Shown here: positions 24,400 to 37,439 of the stretch, in pieces | How the letters are laid out: every line of letters begins with the position of its first letter | Numbering within the stretch: the first letter of the stretch is position 1 | Assembly: GCA_026120185.1 (NCBI GenBank) | Contig: JANUWF010003367.1 | Coordinates: 434,001 to 498,000 of the forward strand | Length of the DNA stretch: 64,000 nucleotides | From: Voacanga thouarsii | Lineage: Eukaryota > Streptophyta > Magnoliopsida > Gentianales > Apocynaceae | Direction of reading: 5' to 3' | Program-made: the position numbers and the translations under genes | The notes under the pieces: generated by a model | Told to the model about the DNA's origin: nothing | Seen by the model: the letters and a program-made list of their open reading frames with translations, nothing else | Database searches by the model: none

Positions 24400-27300
24400 A
24401 TCCTTTTTCAATACTCCTATTGGTCATGTTTTGTTAGTTATTGTAGTTGAGACAATACTAGTAGTACATGCATAAGTTCCCCAATGATGTCGTATGTATC
24501 ACAAAGTAAAATCGAGTCAAGTCGAGTTAAGTGTTTTAGTTATGATATTTTAATTTTATATAAGGTTAGTATATTTTAACGGACGATATTTTTTTTAATA
24601 TTTGTATAATTTTATTTGTTTTGAATAAATTTAAATATAAATTTAACTCGATTTGTTATAACAGATATATCATAGCAAAATAAATATGATTAGTAAAATA
24701 TAATTTATTATTGGGGTAATATTTTTTTTTAATCATCTATTCATTTACTGAGAAGAATAAGAAGAAGAAGAAGATGGAGAAGAAGAAGACAAAGATATTG
24801 CATTGCATCATTGGCATGTAGAATTTTCCACTTTAGCAGGAGAAAAACGTTGTATGTTTTTGTGGTGTACACAACTCAACGTCTTATTAATCACAGTCAA
24901 AAATCGCTTCAACGAAAGGCATGAAATGAGAGAATATAGAGATAAGTACTTCCCAAATTTGCCTTTCTTTCTCTAGTTTTAAAAAAGCAACCAAGGGAAA
25001 GTTGCATATATCATCAAAGAGAGTTGCAAAAATGTCATTATTAATGAACATAGAAATTGTGCAAATGTTGAATTTGAAGATAAATATTGGCCTTTCAATT
25101 GTTGAAACAACATACAACTATTCAACCAGCAATGCAGTGGGAGAAACAAAAGAGAGGGGGTTCGAAAGTAACTTTGGAAACTGTCTACAGCCTCTCTGCA
25201 ATCATTTCGGCATTTATAATTATATATATACATGTGGTTTATATCTATTAAGGTTAACATAGGAAGGGACTCAAACTTTCTTGCCTACCCAATGTCTTTT
25301 TGTTTGCTAATTTTCTTCCTTTCCCTTGGTTAAGAAATATAAGAAAAAATCGATTCAATTTAGAACATTATTTCAAATAAGGAGGCGGCTTTCTAGTTTT
25401 GTCATTATTTTCGAGAAAGAGAGAAGTCAGATTATTCATATTATATATCAAGACATTATAAGTCTATAAAGTCTTCTTTAAAAAAAAAAACGGCAGAGTA
25501 ACAAAAAATAAAAATTGAATTAAAAAAAAAAATTTGGACGTGGGGGGGTGTGGTGGTCAGTTACTTTTCTATCCAAAACAAGAGTCAATCAAAAGAAGCA
25601 ACAAGAAGCTGCTTAAATGTGTTTGGTCATCTTTTGATAATTAGAATTTGACCATTGATCGCTGTGTGTGATCACGTTTTGCTTGTATTATTAGGCGCCC
25701 TTAATCTAAATAAACATATTTATTTATCTTTGGTAAGTTTTCAAAAAGCCAACTTTACCCTTTTCTTTTGCCTAACCTTGTATTTTTAGAATAGTGGACG
25801 GTACCGCCTTTTCCAAAGTAAAAGAGTCCTAATTTAATTTTATTTGAAGGACAGCACACGCCATATGTCCAATGGTCATTTTGATTAATTTAAGTTATCA
25901 ATGTTTTTTTTTGTATTTTGGAGACTTTTGTAATTGGCAATGTAATGTCTTGATGGAGAGTTTATATGTCTCATTATCTAAATTTTGAAAGTGACCATTA
26001 TCCAACTCTATTATATATCTTATGCCAATGACAATCAAAGCCCTTCTTGGAGGGGAAAAAATTGAAATTTTAATTATTTAAATATTTAAGTACTGAATTT
26101 TAAAATACAAAAATTTGAGATTAAATTCTAAAATCTAAATATAAAGATTAAATTAATTATAAATAATAATTTTTAAATTCCAACTTCATAGTTGAAAGAT
26201 GAGACTTTAATTTTTAAATTTTAATATTTTAATATTTATATTCTAAATTTCAAATTTTAGTTTTATTAAGTATGCACTAACTATTATCCCATTTAAAGTT
26301 TATAACAGTATTCTCATATATTTTAATCAATTAGATAATAATAAATTTTTATTATTAAATATACTAACATTATTAAATGTTTAATACTATCAGTTACTAA
26401 ATAGGGTTAAATTTAAAAAAACTCCTATATTGTTATACAATTGAGTATTTCAACTTTCAATTTTGATAATTAAGTTAATTGGGTTTACATCAAATAGGTG
26501 AGCAATATTTATGAAACTCGTTTATACAATCGTGAAAAATATTTAAATTTGATCAGTACAATCTATAAATATTTCTATTAAAATTATTATATATTCTTTT
26601 ATTGAATATTTAATTATTAAAATTAAAAATATAAATATTTAATTATCAATAGTATAAAAGTAACGAGGGTTTTTGAATTTAATCATACTAAATATATTTA
26701 AATAAATAAATGATTAATAAACATAACTTTATTTATAGAATATATATATATATATATATGTGTGTGTATATGCGTGTGTATAGATAAACATGAGAAAACG
26801 TAAATGCAGTCAAAAAATATCTCCTCCAGTGGTGGTCCGGCCGACCGATCATTCCGGGTCATAGATATCCTCAACCAAGAAGAGCTTTCTCCGACTAAGT
26901 TCAGCTGCGAGATTTTGACCATATCCCACTTCGAGTATTTTTTGCATATGAGTAAAATAGAGAAAAAGGACATTTAGTCAATGCCTTCTATTTTTCCCCT
27001 TTGTCTTGGCCGCTATTGAAGCTGTCCAACAGCCAAAACCCCCCACCCCACGTAATCAACATCTTCTTGATTTGAGAATCATAAAGAAAAGCCCTCTCGA
27101 GCTTTCCCATCTACTACATTTGTGCATGGTATCATTCTCAATCCCCTTCTTGTGGCTTTCTCGATAGATGCATATTCCCATAAATACTTTAATTTAGCTT
27201 CTTTTTAGATATAAAAAATATTATAATTTATTAAAATAGATACCGATAATCTCTATAATCTTATTTGAAATGATCTTTTTCGATGTGAATATACTTAAAA

Positions 27301-27600
27301 GTTTAAATATCAATTATTCAAAGATATTTAAATATATAAAATTATTTATTTAGAATCTTTAGGTTTTAAACAAAATATGACAGAGTTGTCTAATTCTGTC
27401 GGAAGAAAAAAGATTGGTAGGCAACCAATTTTGATGGTTTCTTTTGCCTTTTACCATTAAAGAGTGGGTGAGGTGAATGGATTCACTTGAATTTACATGC
27501 CAAATAGAGCATCAAACTTTTGAGCTTCTTCTTATCTAATGTAAGGGTAATTTTTAGCAAAGGACAAGCCTTTTTAGGCTTTTACTTTGGTCTTGGAATT
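24400..27600. other. Intergenic region without a recognised gene
   Basis: AT-rich. No frame with a recognisable domain was found. It contains a GAA-rich patch near 24760 and a TA/TG microsatellite at about 26743-26775. Confidence 0.5.
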
Positions 27601-27725
27601 ATGCGTGTGTAATGTGCGTTTTGACCAGTTGCGTGTACGACTCGACGGCGTCGTGTAATTAAAGTGGCGAGACTATTCTTCTAACCGAAAAAGCAGAGAG
27701 AGAGAGAGGCGTCACTCGTGCGGCG

Positions 27726-27869
27726 CACGTGATTGGTGGAGGCGCTCTTAAAGAGAGCTGGATCCCGATCAACAGAGAAGAGTACACACGTGCCAGAGAA
27801 TTGGATTTTGAAGCAGCCAATGGGGGAAGACATTGTCCTTGAAACCCGAGCCACGTGTCGGCGCACGTG
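27726..27869. promoter_or_regulatory. Cluster of four G-box (CACGTG) motifs
   Basis: CACGTG occurs at 27726, 27787, 27852 and 27864 within 144 bp, in a GC-richer patch (about 27600-27890) surrounded by AT-rich DNA. Flanks vary (GCACGTGA, ACACGTGC, CCACGTGT, GCACGTGG). The density is far above chance for this composition. No gene is recognised immediately on either side; the nearest is the F-box gene about 4 kb away. This may be a distal regulatory block or the promoter of an unrecognised transcript. Confidence 0.5.
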
Positions 27870-27899
27870 GGAGCCGCTCAGTACGAACAAGTGTACAAT

Positions 27900-30811
27900 T
27901 AAAAAAATATATATATATATATGCCACCTATCTCTCTCTCTCTCTTTTTTTAAAGTAATTTTATATGATGCCTTTTTTTTTACTGAGTATAACTAAATTA
28001 ATAATTAATAATTTTAATTTTAATTAAAAAAATATACGTATATTTTTAAAGATTCAAAAAAAAAATCATAAAGTGTTTACGTTTATTGGCTAGTATTTGT
28101 GCATTTTATTTTATTTTTTATATATCAGACAAAAATATAAATTAATTCTAAATATTTATAATTATTTAATTATTGACCGCGTCTTTTAATACTTTAGAAA
28201 TAAATGAAGTTATGAAGCAGACAAGTACAATGGGTTAAAAATAGCATTTAGTACCAATGACAAGTGTGAGAATGTCCGCCTCTGCCGGCCCTCTGCTTTG
28301 ATGTTTTTCACCACAAAATGGAAAAAAGAAAAAACAAACGCATTTATCACTTTTCTTCTTCTGTTTTTTTTCCCCTAATGGAAAAACTCTACATTTACGT
28401 CTTTTTTTTTTTTTTTACTTGTTTGTCTCATAAATAAATATTTTTAACCTCTTGAAATGTTAGGTTATAATGCCTGCATTGTTTTGAAAGAGTAAAAGTA
28501 TAATAATATCTATGTTTCAAAATATATGTCGTTTTAAATTTATATATAGAAATTAATAATTCATAAATTTTAAATTATTTTAAAAATATTCATAATTAAG
28601 TCTTTATCTACTTTAGTAATTAGAGAGAATTTGATCATAATTAGTGAAAATAGAGAAATTGTAAGGAGAGGTAAAAAATAATAAATTTTTATAAAATTTT
28701 GTAAAACGATTTGTGAAAAAATTATTTAAGTTTAAAACGATTTATATTGTGAAATATAAGTAGTAATAATATTAAATTTTTTTAAAAAATAATAATTTAT
28801 TCTAATAATAGAAGAATTATTATTCAAAATGTGCGTATTGAATTCAACACAATCTGTCTATTTTTCCATCTATTTCTTTCTTCGCTGCTTATCTTCCCAT
28901 CTTCCCTTCTAAAATTATATCAGAGAGGGAGAGAGAGAAAGAATGTAGATGATACTTAAATTTTCTCATATAATTAAAAGATATAAATTATCGTCTTGAT
29001 GTAATATTAATTCCTAACATATTCCATTTATTTATTTTACTTTATGCTATAGTTTATTCTCACTTTATGTTCTTTATATTCTTTTTGACTTTTCTCTAAT
29101 TCTTTTCATGATTCTATTTTCAACTTGTTAACAATATAAAGCCTTGACAAATGGAACTTCATTGCTTATGCAATGAATGTGAATAATGCCTTTACTTACG
29201 ATTTTCTTTGAATCCATAGCTACAAAATTAGATGGAAATTTTTGGGTAATTTGGAATCCAAGTCTTGCAAGCCATTTTGACATAAAAGGCAAAAAATAAT
29301 GCAAGAAAATGCTTAATAAAGTCCAACCAAATTCCCATTTAAAATTAAATATTTTTGTTCTTTGGTTGCTATCTTTCCAACTTAGGAAGAAAATTCTTTT
29401 TGTCTCAATAAAAAAGAATTACAAAAGTAAATAAAAATGGTAAACCTATGGGAAATAAAATAATCTTGAGAAATTATGATGAAATTTATTTATTTTGGTA
29501 ATAGATCAAAAGAATAAGATGTGAATAAAACACCTGACCTACCATCTAATAAGGATATTTGTAGTCAATTAATCTATTACAAAATGAATATACACAAATT
29601 TTAGAGATCAAATATCTGTTTTTTTTTTTTAATACTATCGAGTACCTAATTTTAAAAAAATTATTAAATCCGATAATAGTACATTCAAAAATTTTAAAAA
29701 AATCAAACAAATGTCTCTATAATTATTTTTTAGAAATTAAAATTAAAATTAAAAAAAAATAGTGATAAAGAAGGGCACGTGCTCACATCAACTTTAGGGA
29801 CATAAGAATAATGGGAATAATCAAATCAACCACGTAGTAGTAGTAGGAAATATTAATATAATTTTGGACAATATTAATAAAACAAACTTCAAAACCAAGC
29901 AATTCCACTATCCCACACACACAGACACACACGAAAAAAGATACAGGCGTGCACTAACCCACTTAATAATAAATCTCCTCGAGGCATCCTTCCCTCCAAT
30001 CTTATCGTTCCACGTGTCGACCACTTGTGTAAAGACGTGTGGCCATGTGAAGCATTATTGGATGTTGCGAAAGGTGTTAATATTGGACTAATCACATCTC
30101 TTACCAAAATCGGCACACACAGACAAACACACATTTGCTTTTCAAACCATCCTAATCCTGTAAAAATTTTAAATTACGAATCACATATTTTATACTCTCT
30201 TTTATATTAAAATTTAAAATATTTTTAAAATATTTTTTAATTTTAATAAGAATAATTTAATTTTTTATTAAATTATATATACACAAATATATGCACGCAC
30301 ACACACATTATATATATATATAATATTTAATATTTAATATTTATAAATTTTTTAAAAATGACTATTATTTAAAAATAACTTCTATTCAAAAATAATATAC
30401 CAAAAGAGTTAATATTATAACTATTATATCTCTTATCGTATATAAAGTAATAAGATAGTAATTTAATTGATTAGATATATTTTTATCTAACTATAGATTT
30501 TCTTGTACCCTGATATAATAGAAAATTTAAAAAAATGTAAACAAATAAACACACACTATTATTTGAAGATTATTTTTGAATATAAATTTTAAATTATGAG
30601 TCAAGTATTTTATTTTATTTTAAAAAATTTAATCATTTGAATTAAATATCTGATAATTACTGTTTGATTAGTGCGTTTGGTACATAACAAAACAATAACC
30701 AAAGTCAGGAAGATAAATGAAATATCTACTAGAAAAGTAACCAAAAAAAGCGACCACCGGCCAAGGCTATCTTGATCAATCCAGATAAGTGTGTCTTGAA
30801 TTGAATGAGAT

Positions 30812-30856
<45 letters not shown>

Positions 30857-31080
30857 TATTGTGATGTGTATTATTTTAATTCTTTTTCTAAAGTATTTTG
30901 TAACGACACGTATGTGGATTTGATATTAATTTAAGTGTAGCAGGCATTAATGTTCATTAGCTCCACGCAATCTACTAAGCAAGAGATGCAATGGTGGCTA
31001 TTAGTACTTTCATTCTACTATTTTATTCTTTTCTATCATGAACCATTAATGTCTACAAATTATTTCTCTTTCCTTTTCAA
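27900..31080. other. Intergenic region without a recognised gene
   Basis: AT-rich sequence with T/A homopolymers, one MITE (28506-28760), isolated CACGTG motifs at 29776 and 30011, and an AT microsatellite at about 30819-30857. No coding signal was found. Confidence 0.5.
28506..28760. mobile_element. MITE family C, reverse copy
   Basis: The left end is ATATCTATGTTTCAAAATAT and the right end is TTATATTGTGAAATATAAG, flanked by TA. It is the reverse complement by eye of the family C copies at 6013 and 32103, and it is not nested in a recognised element. Confidence 0.78.
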
Positions 31081-31085
31081 AATTA

Positions 31086-31879
31086 CTTCTTTCGTTCTAA
31101 ATTATCAGTCCACTTTTTAACTTAATTTTTATTATAAACTATCTGTCATTTTAATAAATTAAAATTTAATATTCTAAATTTATCCTTATTTAATAGTATT
31201 CTATTTCCCAAACATATTAAAATATACTTCCTCCGTCATTTTTTATCTGTCAATTTTAACTAAGATATTTGTCCCAATTTATCTTTCTCATTAGCAAATT
31301 AAGACGATATTAATTGCTATTTTTTCACAAATATCCCTCTTTAATACAATAAATATTGTGCACTTATAGTAGAAAATGAAAATAAATTAAATATACTTAC
31401 CACACATAAAACTTTAAAATTTGATTAATCTTTAATAAAGAGAAAGATTCTTTGATGGTAAAATAAAAAATATTAATTAATTAACCAAAAAATCTTATTT
31501 TTCTTAAAACTTGTGAATCGGTTAAAATAGACGGATAAAATGGGATGGAGAGAATAATTAAAAACTCATTTTTACGAGTTATGATATTTATATTCATCTC
31601 ATTAATTCTCATGAAATATTAATAACAACTTGAAGAAATAATTAAATACTTATTAATATTTTAACCCATTTTCTAGTAATAATTAAATATTTAGGAGAGA
31701 TAAATAATTTAAAATTATATCAAAATTTTAAAATTTGTATATTTTTAATATAAAGAAATATACTTATCATTGAATTATAAGGGTAAAAGTATAAAGAATG
31801 TTTAATTAACTAAAAAACTTACTTTTCTTAATCTCTGCATGATAGGTTAAAGTAGACAGATAATTTGGAACGGAGGAAG
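31086..31879. mobile_element. Composite MITE: family E carrying family D (copy 1)
   Basis: The outer family E ends are CTTCTTTCGTTCTAAATTAT and AATTTGGAACGGAGGAAG, flanked by TA. After 139 bp of family E sequence (ending AACATATTAAAA) a family D element begins, and family E resumes at ATTAAAAACTC. The same insertion point is used in the copy at 32440 and is empty in the copy at 11111. Confidence 0.87.
31227..31554. mobile_element. MITE family D inside family E (copy 1)
   Basis: The left end is CTTCCTCCGTCATTTTTTAT and the right end is TGGGATGGAGAGAA, with TA on each side. The length matches the other family D copies. Confidence 0.85.
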
Positions 31880-31881
31880 TA

Positions 31882-32437
31882 CTTGTTTATGAAACTTTTT
31901 TGTTTTGTTTCAAAATAAATGTTGATGTACATATTTCTATAACTAATAATTAATTTCTTCATATTTTACCCTCATTTATTCTAAGTCAATTATACAACTT
32001 TTCAAAAAAAAAATTTCTTCTTACTTCTTGAGAAATTTCATCAACTAATAGCTGTCGTGTTTTTAATATGGGTAGAATATGAATTTTATCTAAATTGTAT
32101 TACCTCAATTTCACAATATAAGTCATTTTAGGCTTGAATTTTTTTTTTTCACAATATAAGTTTTTTACAAAGTTCTATAAAAATTTATTTATTTTTTCAA
32201 CTCTACCCCTCCTTACAATCTCTCTTTCACTAATTCTAACACAACTCTCTCCAATTATCAAAGTAGACAAAGACTTAATTATGAGTATTTTTTGAAGTTT
32301 AGTATTAAAAATTATTTGAAATTTATGGACCCTTAATTCTCTTGTACATAAATTTAAAACGAATTATATTGTGAAATAGAGGTAGTAGTATTGTTTTCAA
32401 CACCCTTAATCTGTGTGCAAATGATTTCATGAATAAG
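31882..32437. mobile_element. Family B-related MITE (reverse) split by family C
   Basis: It has short inverted ends (CTTGTTTATGAAAC at the left, TTTCATGAATAAG at the right) that correspond to the inner part of the family B terminal repeat. Interior landmarks (GATGTACATATTT, GAATTTTATCTAAATT, CACCCTTAAT) are the reverse complement of the reference at 2615. A family C element splits it at the same place as in the composite at 5945. Confidence 0.7.
32103..32385. mobile_element. MITE family C inside a family B-related element
   Basis: The left end is CCTCAATTTCACAATATAAG and the right end is ATTATATTGTGAAATAGAGG plus TAG, a good inverted pair, flanked by TA. Confidence 0.85.
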
Positions 32438-32439
32438 TA

Positions 32440-33234
32440 CTTCATCCATCCCAAATTATCAGTCTATTTTATAACTTAATCTTTGTCTCAAATTATTCGT
32501 CCTTTTAAGAAATTAAAATTTAATATTTCAAATTTACCCATATTTAATAGTATTCTATTTTTCAAATATATTAAAGTATATTCCCTCCGTACCTTTTTAT
32601 CTGTTCATTTTGACTAAGACGTTTGTCTTAATTTATCTGTCTCATTAGCAAATCAAAATATTATTAATTACTATTTTTTCACAAATACACTTCTTTAATA
32701 CAATGAATATTGTGCACTTACAATGGGAAGTAGAAGTAAATTAAATATACTTACAACATATAAAACTTTTGAATTTGATTACTTATTAATAAAGAGAGAG
32801 ATTCTTTGAGAATAAAATACGAAATGCAAATTAATTAATCGAAAGATCTTATTTTTTAAAAAATTTGTGAATCAGTTAAAATAGACAGTTAAATGGGACG
32901 GATGGAGTAGTTAAAAACTCATTTTATGAATTCTGATATTCATGTTCATCTCGCTAATTTTCAAGAAATATTAATAACAACTTAGAGAGAGAATTAAATA
33001 CCTATCAATATTTTGACCTATTTTCTAGCAACAATTAAATACTTGGGAGAGAGAAATAATTTGAAATTATATCAGAGTTTTGAAATTTGTATATTTTTTT
33101 AATATAAAAAGATATATTTATCATTGAATTATAAGGGTAAAAATAGAAAAGAATATTTAATTAATTAAAAAACTTACTTTTCTTAATCTCCGTATAATCA
33201 ATTAAAGTGGACAGATAATTTAAGACGGAAGAAA
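32440..33234. mobile_element. Composite MITE: family E carrying family D (copy 2)
   Basis: The outer left end is CTTCATCCATCCCAAATTAT and the right end is AATTTAAGACGGAAGAAA. A family D element is inserted after 141 bp at the TA that follows TATTAAAG, the same site as in copy 1. Overall length and layout match copy 1 (about 795 bp each). Confidence 0.87.
32581..32907. mobile_element. MITE family D inside family E (copy 2)
   Basis: The left end is TTCCCTCCGTACCTTTTTAT and the right end is AATGGGACGGATGGAG, flanked by TA. Confidence 0.85.

Positions 33235-33291
<57 letters not shown>
33235..33291. repeat. TTA trinucleotide microsatellite at a MITE border
   Basis: About 18 TTA/TAT triplets begin exactly at the TA that ends the composite MITE. 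The minus-strand frame across it encodes poly-Asn and is not a gene. The tract probably grew from the TA-rich target site. Confidence 0.9.
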
Positions 33292-33293
<2 letters not shown>

Positions 33294-34379
33294 GTGGTGG
33301 TAAGGTGTGAGTGCAAATTAAGTCCTGTTGAAGTCAAACTAAGGGCTTTCTTGATCACTACTTGGTACATCCATTTGGTCCAACTACTTAAATGAACAGA
33401 TCTCTCTCTCTCAATTTTATTTATAAGAGATCCTATAATCGTTGTCTGAAAATACATTCTGGATAAACTCCACTCTCGTATAATAGACAGAATAAACTAC
33501 ATTAGGCAAGCCCTGTACGATGAGTTCATGTCCTAACAGAAGGATAGTGTAAAAGGAAAAGACTCAACACTTACCGTTCTAACTAACACGCGAAACAGTG
33601 GACAGTCCACTTGATTTGTACTTTATTTGTTCCGAAATAAATATTATTTTATATTTTTTTCTTAATTATTTTTTATTTTCTAAATTTAAGAATGTGTTTA
33701 TTATATTTTATATGTTTATCATTTTTTATGCTACTAAAATATTATATTAATCGATCACTTCGACAGAGAGAGGTTCTAAAGTCTTATTCTCATATCCAAT
33801 TTTCTTCTGTATAACATTAGAATTTTTTTTTAATCTATACAAATTATATAAAAGTATCATTTATTTAGGAATGTATTGCGTAATATAACTTTGGTTATTG
33901 ATGTGTAATATTTATACAATAAATTAGGCAATTGACATAGAATATTTGTTTATTACTCTTTCTGTCCACAAATAACTGGTTTAATTTTCTTTTTAGTTTG
34001 TCAAAAAACAATTGTTCACTTTCTAAATATATGTTATATTTAATTTTTTTTTCAATTTTATCCTTAGCATAATTTTTTTATCAATTAATTAGTATTACAA
34101 TTATTCATACTGAAGTTATTTTAACTAACAATGAAATCACGTTATCTTATAAAAATAGTCAAAAGTGTAATTTAATGAGATGATATAGGTGAAAAGAAAA
34201 CTCTAAAACAAATAGTGGGAAGAGAGAGAGATATATAATTAGATTGATGTAATTAAAGAAGTAGTGAGATTCAAATTAATGAGGTAAGAAAGATAATAAA
34301 AATACTCTAAAATGTATAATTGATATTTTAATTATTTTTACTATAGAATTTCATAATTTCTTAATATGCGTAGTTTTTA

Positions 34380-35739
34380 CTAGTGCTGTTCATGGGTTGG
34401 GTTGGTTTGATTTTTTTAATTTTTTAACCTAACCTAAATATTTTGGTTTGAAAATTTTAAACCCAAACCAAACTATTTAAAATTTCAAACCGTCGATTTG
34501 GATTGTGTTCGGTTTGGGTTGGTTCAGTTTGATTGGGTTTGATCGGTTTATACATAATTTACCAAGTAAGGTTTTAACTTCCTACTTAGAATATACTTTT
34601 GATTTTATAAACAAGATATGCATTTGAGACATATTAACAAAAAGTAATATGAAAAGTATCAAACATATGAGTGCATGTCCACACAGTAATAAATTAATCT
34701 ATTAGCAAATGTAACAAAAAATGATAAACACTGAAAATCCCTCGTAGGCATTTGCTTGGACTGCTATTATGATTAGCGTGGATATGAAAAGCAAATTTCA
34801 ATCACCAACAATTGGAGTTGTTTCTCCAAATGCCTCAGCTGCTTCAGTGCATGAAGAGTTTGAAAATTTTATAATAAATAAATATAGTCAAATATTACAA
34901 TTAAAAAAGAATGATACAAAATTAATCTCAATTCTTTATTTATTATCTGTAAACCAAATGGAGCTATTTATAAAAGCTCATAAACAGACAAAAAATAGTA
35001 TTAGACAATACCAATAGGAATACCATCATCCATCTAATACTAATTCATTTTTAACCTCAATGTTCTTTGAAGTAGTTGTTCTTACTGTGATCTTAAGGCC
35101 TCTTCTTACTTTGATAGTCTCGGGCAAGAAAATTTTTGAGACACCCTTTTGGCATCTTGAATTGATAACCCTTGAAAACTCAATTTTTGTATACTGAATA
35201 CAAAAAATACAAGTCAAACCATTTCTCAGACAAAAATGATGACTCATACAATTACACATTTTTCTTATATATACTAAGAATAAGAAGTAAGGATTGATAA
35301 GCTTTGAAGATGGGCTTGAATTAATTTTGATAGAGACTTTCTTTATATAGGCAGCACCATAGCATAGCAATAAGAGGGTGGATTTAGAGATTTCTGATCA
35401 GTGGCGCAGTAGCTGATCGAACATGAGAGAAAGAGACTTGTGACCTTGAAGTAATTTTATCTAAAAGGGTATTTAGATTTTAGGATTTGTCTTATTCATT
35501 TTTTTGTTTTTTATTATTTAATGTTTTAATAAAATTTTAAAAATTAAATAAATTTAATTAATTATATTTGTTCAGATTTGGTTGGGTTAGGTTATATAAT
35601 TTTAAAAATTCGAACCAAATTATCGGTTCATAATTTTCTTAACCCAACTCAACCCAAACCAACCCAAAAAATTAAATTTTGGGTTGGGTTGGATTGGATC
35701 GGTCGAGTTGATTCGAGTTTTAATTTTTCTAAATAGTCA
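34380..35739. mobile_element. hAT-like non-autonomous element
   Basis: The element is bounded by a direct repeat TAGTTTTTA (34371-34379 and 35740-35748), compatible with the 8-bp target duplication of hAT elements. The left end starts CTAGTGCTGTTCATGGGTTG. Both subterminal regions are packed with GGGTTGG/CCAACCC motifs in inverted arrangement (34390-34560 and 35570-35710). Terminal repeats proper are weak. Inside are an 82-codon frame (plus, 34769-35017) and a 114-codon frame (minus, 35026-35370). I do not recognise either as transposase, so the element looks defective. The superfamily is inferred from the end sequence and subterminal pattern. Confidence 0.6.
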
Positions 35740-35898
35740 TAGTTTTTATAATTAAATTAATTATTTATGAACATAGGAAGTAATATTTTAGAAAATGAAT
35801 AGAAATCTATCCTATGGAATTGATATGCAATTGACTTTAAAGTATTCACTTAAATGGATCGATTTAAAATCATATTTAATGTGGAGGATAATATGATA

Positions 35899-36241
35899 CT
35901 TCATCCATCTCAAATTGTCTTTATCATTTAACCGATTATAAGATAATTAGATTTTTTTAATTAATTAAATATTTTTTAATTTTTACCTTTAAAAATTAAT
36001 TTATTATCTCTATATTTATTAATAAGTACTTAAATTTTAAAACTTTGATATACTCCAAATTGCTTATTTCTCATATTATTTAAATAGAATTAATTTGTTG
36101 GGAAAAAATTATTTAATATATTTGAGAAATAAAATGCTGTTAAATGAAGATAAATTTAAAATGTTAAATCTTATTTTTTAAAAAAGATAAATAATTTAAA
36201 ATAAAAATTAAGTTTAAAATGAGACAAATAATTTAAAGCGA
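35899..36241. mobile_element. MITE family E, reverse, internally deleted
   Basis: The left end is CTTCATCCATCTCAAATTGT and the right end is AATAATTTAAAGCGAA, flanked by TA. Its right half is the reverse complement of the start of family E (TAAATTTAAAATGTTAAATC against GATTTAACATTCTAAATTTA). No family D insertion is present. Confidence 0.68.
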
Positions 36242-36452
36242 ATATAATATAACATATGGATAAAGAAGATGATATTGAATACAGGTGTCAAATTAGTCTC
36301 GGGTCAATAAGTCATGCCTGACGATATGTATTATAGAGATGTGCTTTTTCCATTTAATTATTTTTTTCGATAATGTTAATTTTACAAACCCCACCAAAAA
36401 AGAAAAAAAAAATTACATTGAAGGGGCGAAACAAGTTTTGAATTATTGTAAA

Positions 36453-37084
36453 GAAAGGAGTTAAATCTGCATTTTTCTAATCTAAAATTATTCTTCTATC
36501 AATTAAATAAAAGCGTACTTTCCTATTTGTATTTCCAATCAACTAAGACATTATTATGATTTGTTTATAAATTGATTACTCTAATAACAAATAACTGGAA
36601 ACTGTTATTAATCATATTCTTTTTCTATTGGTGTGTGTTTTTTATATTTCTTTTTTTTATTTGATGAAGTCCTCTATTTTATTAATGTTTTAATACATAA
36701 GATAAAATATATGGTTTTTACGGACAAATAAATCAATAATTTTTTAATCAAACGAAATCCAAAACTATTATTAATAATAATATTATTATATGTTTTCAAA
36801 AATTTTATAAAGTATGAAAGAAATAGGAAAACATAAAAATTTTAATGTATGATAAATATATTAATTTTAATTATGATATAAGTCATTATTTAATATATAG
36901 TTTCATGTACCATTCATGTTATCTTTTGTTAGAAATTTTTGCATTAATTTGATACTTAATCAAGAAGTTGTGATTTTGTTCGAGAGTTAAAAATAAAAAA
37001 TAAAATAAAATAAGATTTTAAAATTTGAAAAAGAAAAAGATACTTTTATCTAATTAATAGAGAAGTGTAGATTTAGTCCCTTTG
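36453..37084. mobile_element. Mutator-like MITE, copy 1
   Basis: Terminal inverted repeats (GAAAGGAGTTAAATCTGCA at the left; TGTAGATTTAGTCCCTTTG at the right) are flanked by the 9-bp direct repeat TATTGTAAA (36444-36452 and 37085-37093). A 9-bp target duplication is typical of Mutator-like elements. It is 632 bp and non-coding. A diverged relative lies at about 43046-43665. Confidence 0.75.
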
Positions 37085-37439
37085 TATTGTAAATTTTCTT
37101 GTCACTTAATACTGCAAAATGCATGATATTATTCTTTTCATGAATTAACTTTTGACATTCGAGTGTTTATTATTTTTGATGGGTATTATAACTTTGATTT
37201 TTTTTTTTATAAAAAAAAATCATATTTCGAACACACCTCAATTAATGCACACAATATTTCAAAGAAAATAAAATTTAATTAATCTAACTATAGAAAATAT
37301 TTATATAACTCGATTTTCATACACTGTTATATTGAAAATTTGCATCGTGTATATTACTTGTTATACATTTTAGACAAAAACAAATTTGAAACAACAATCC
37401 AAATGCATTAATTGAGTATCATTTTTTTTTTTGTGTTCT

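Noticed and set aside
33161..33457. Minus-strand frame with a long poly-Asn run
   Set aside because: The run is the TTA microsatellite, and the frame crosses a MITE boundary.
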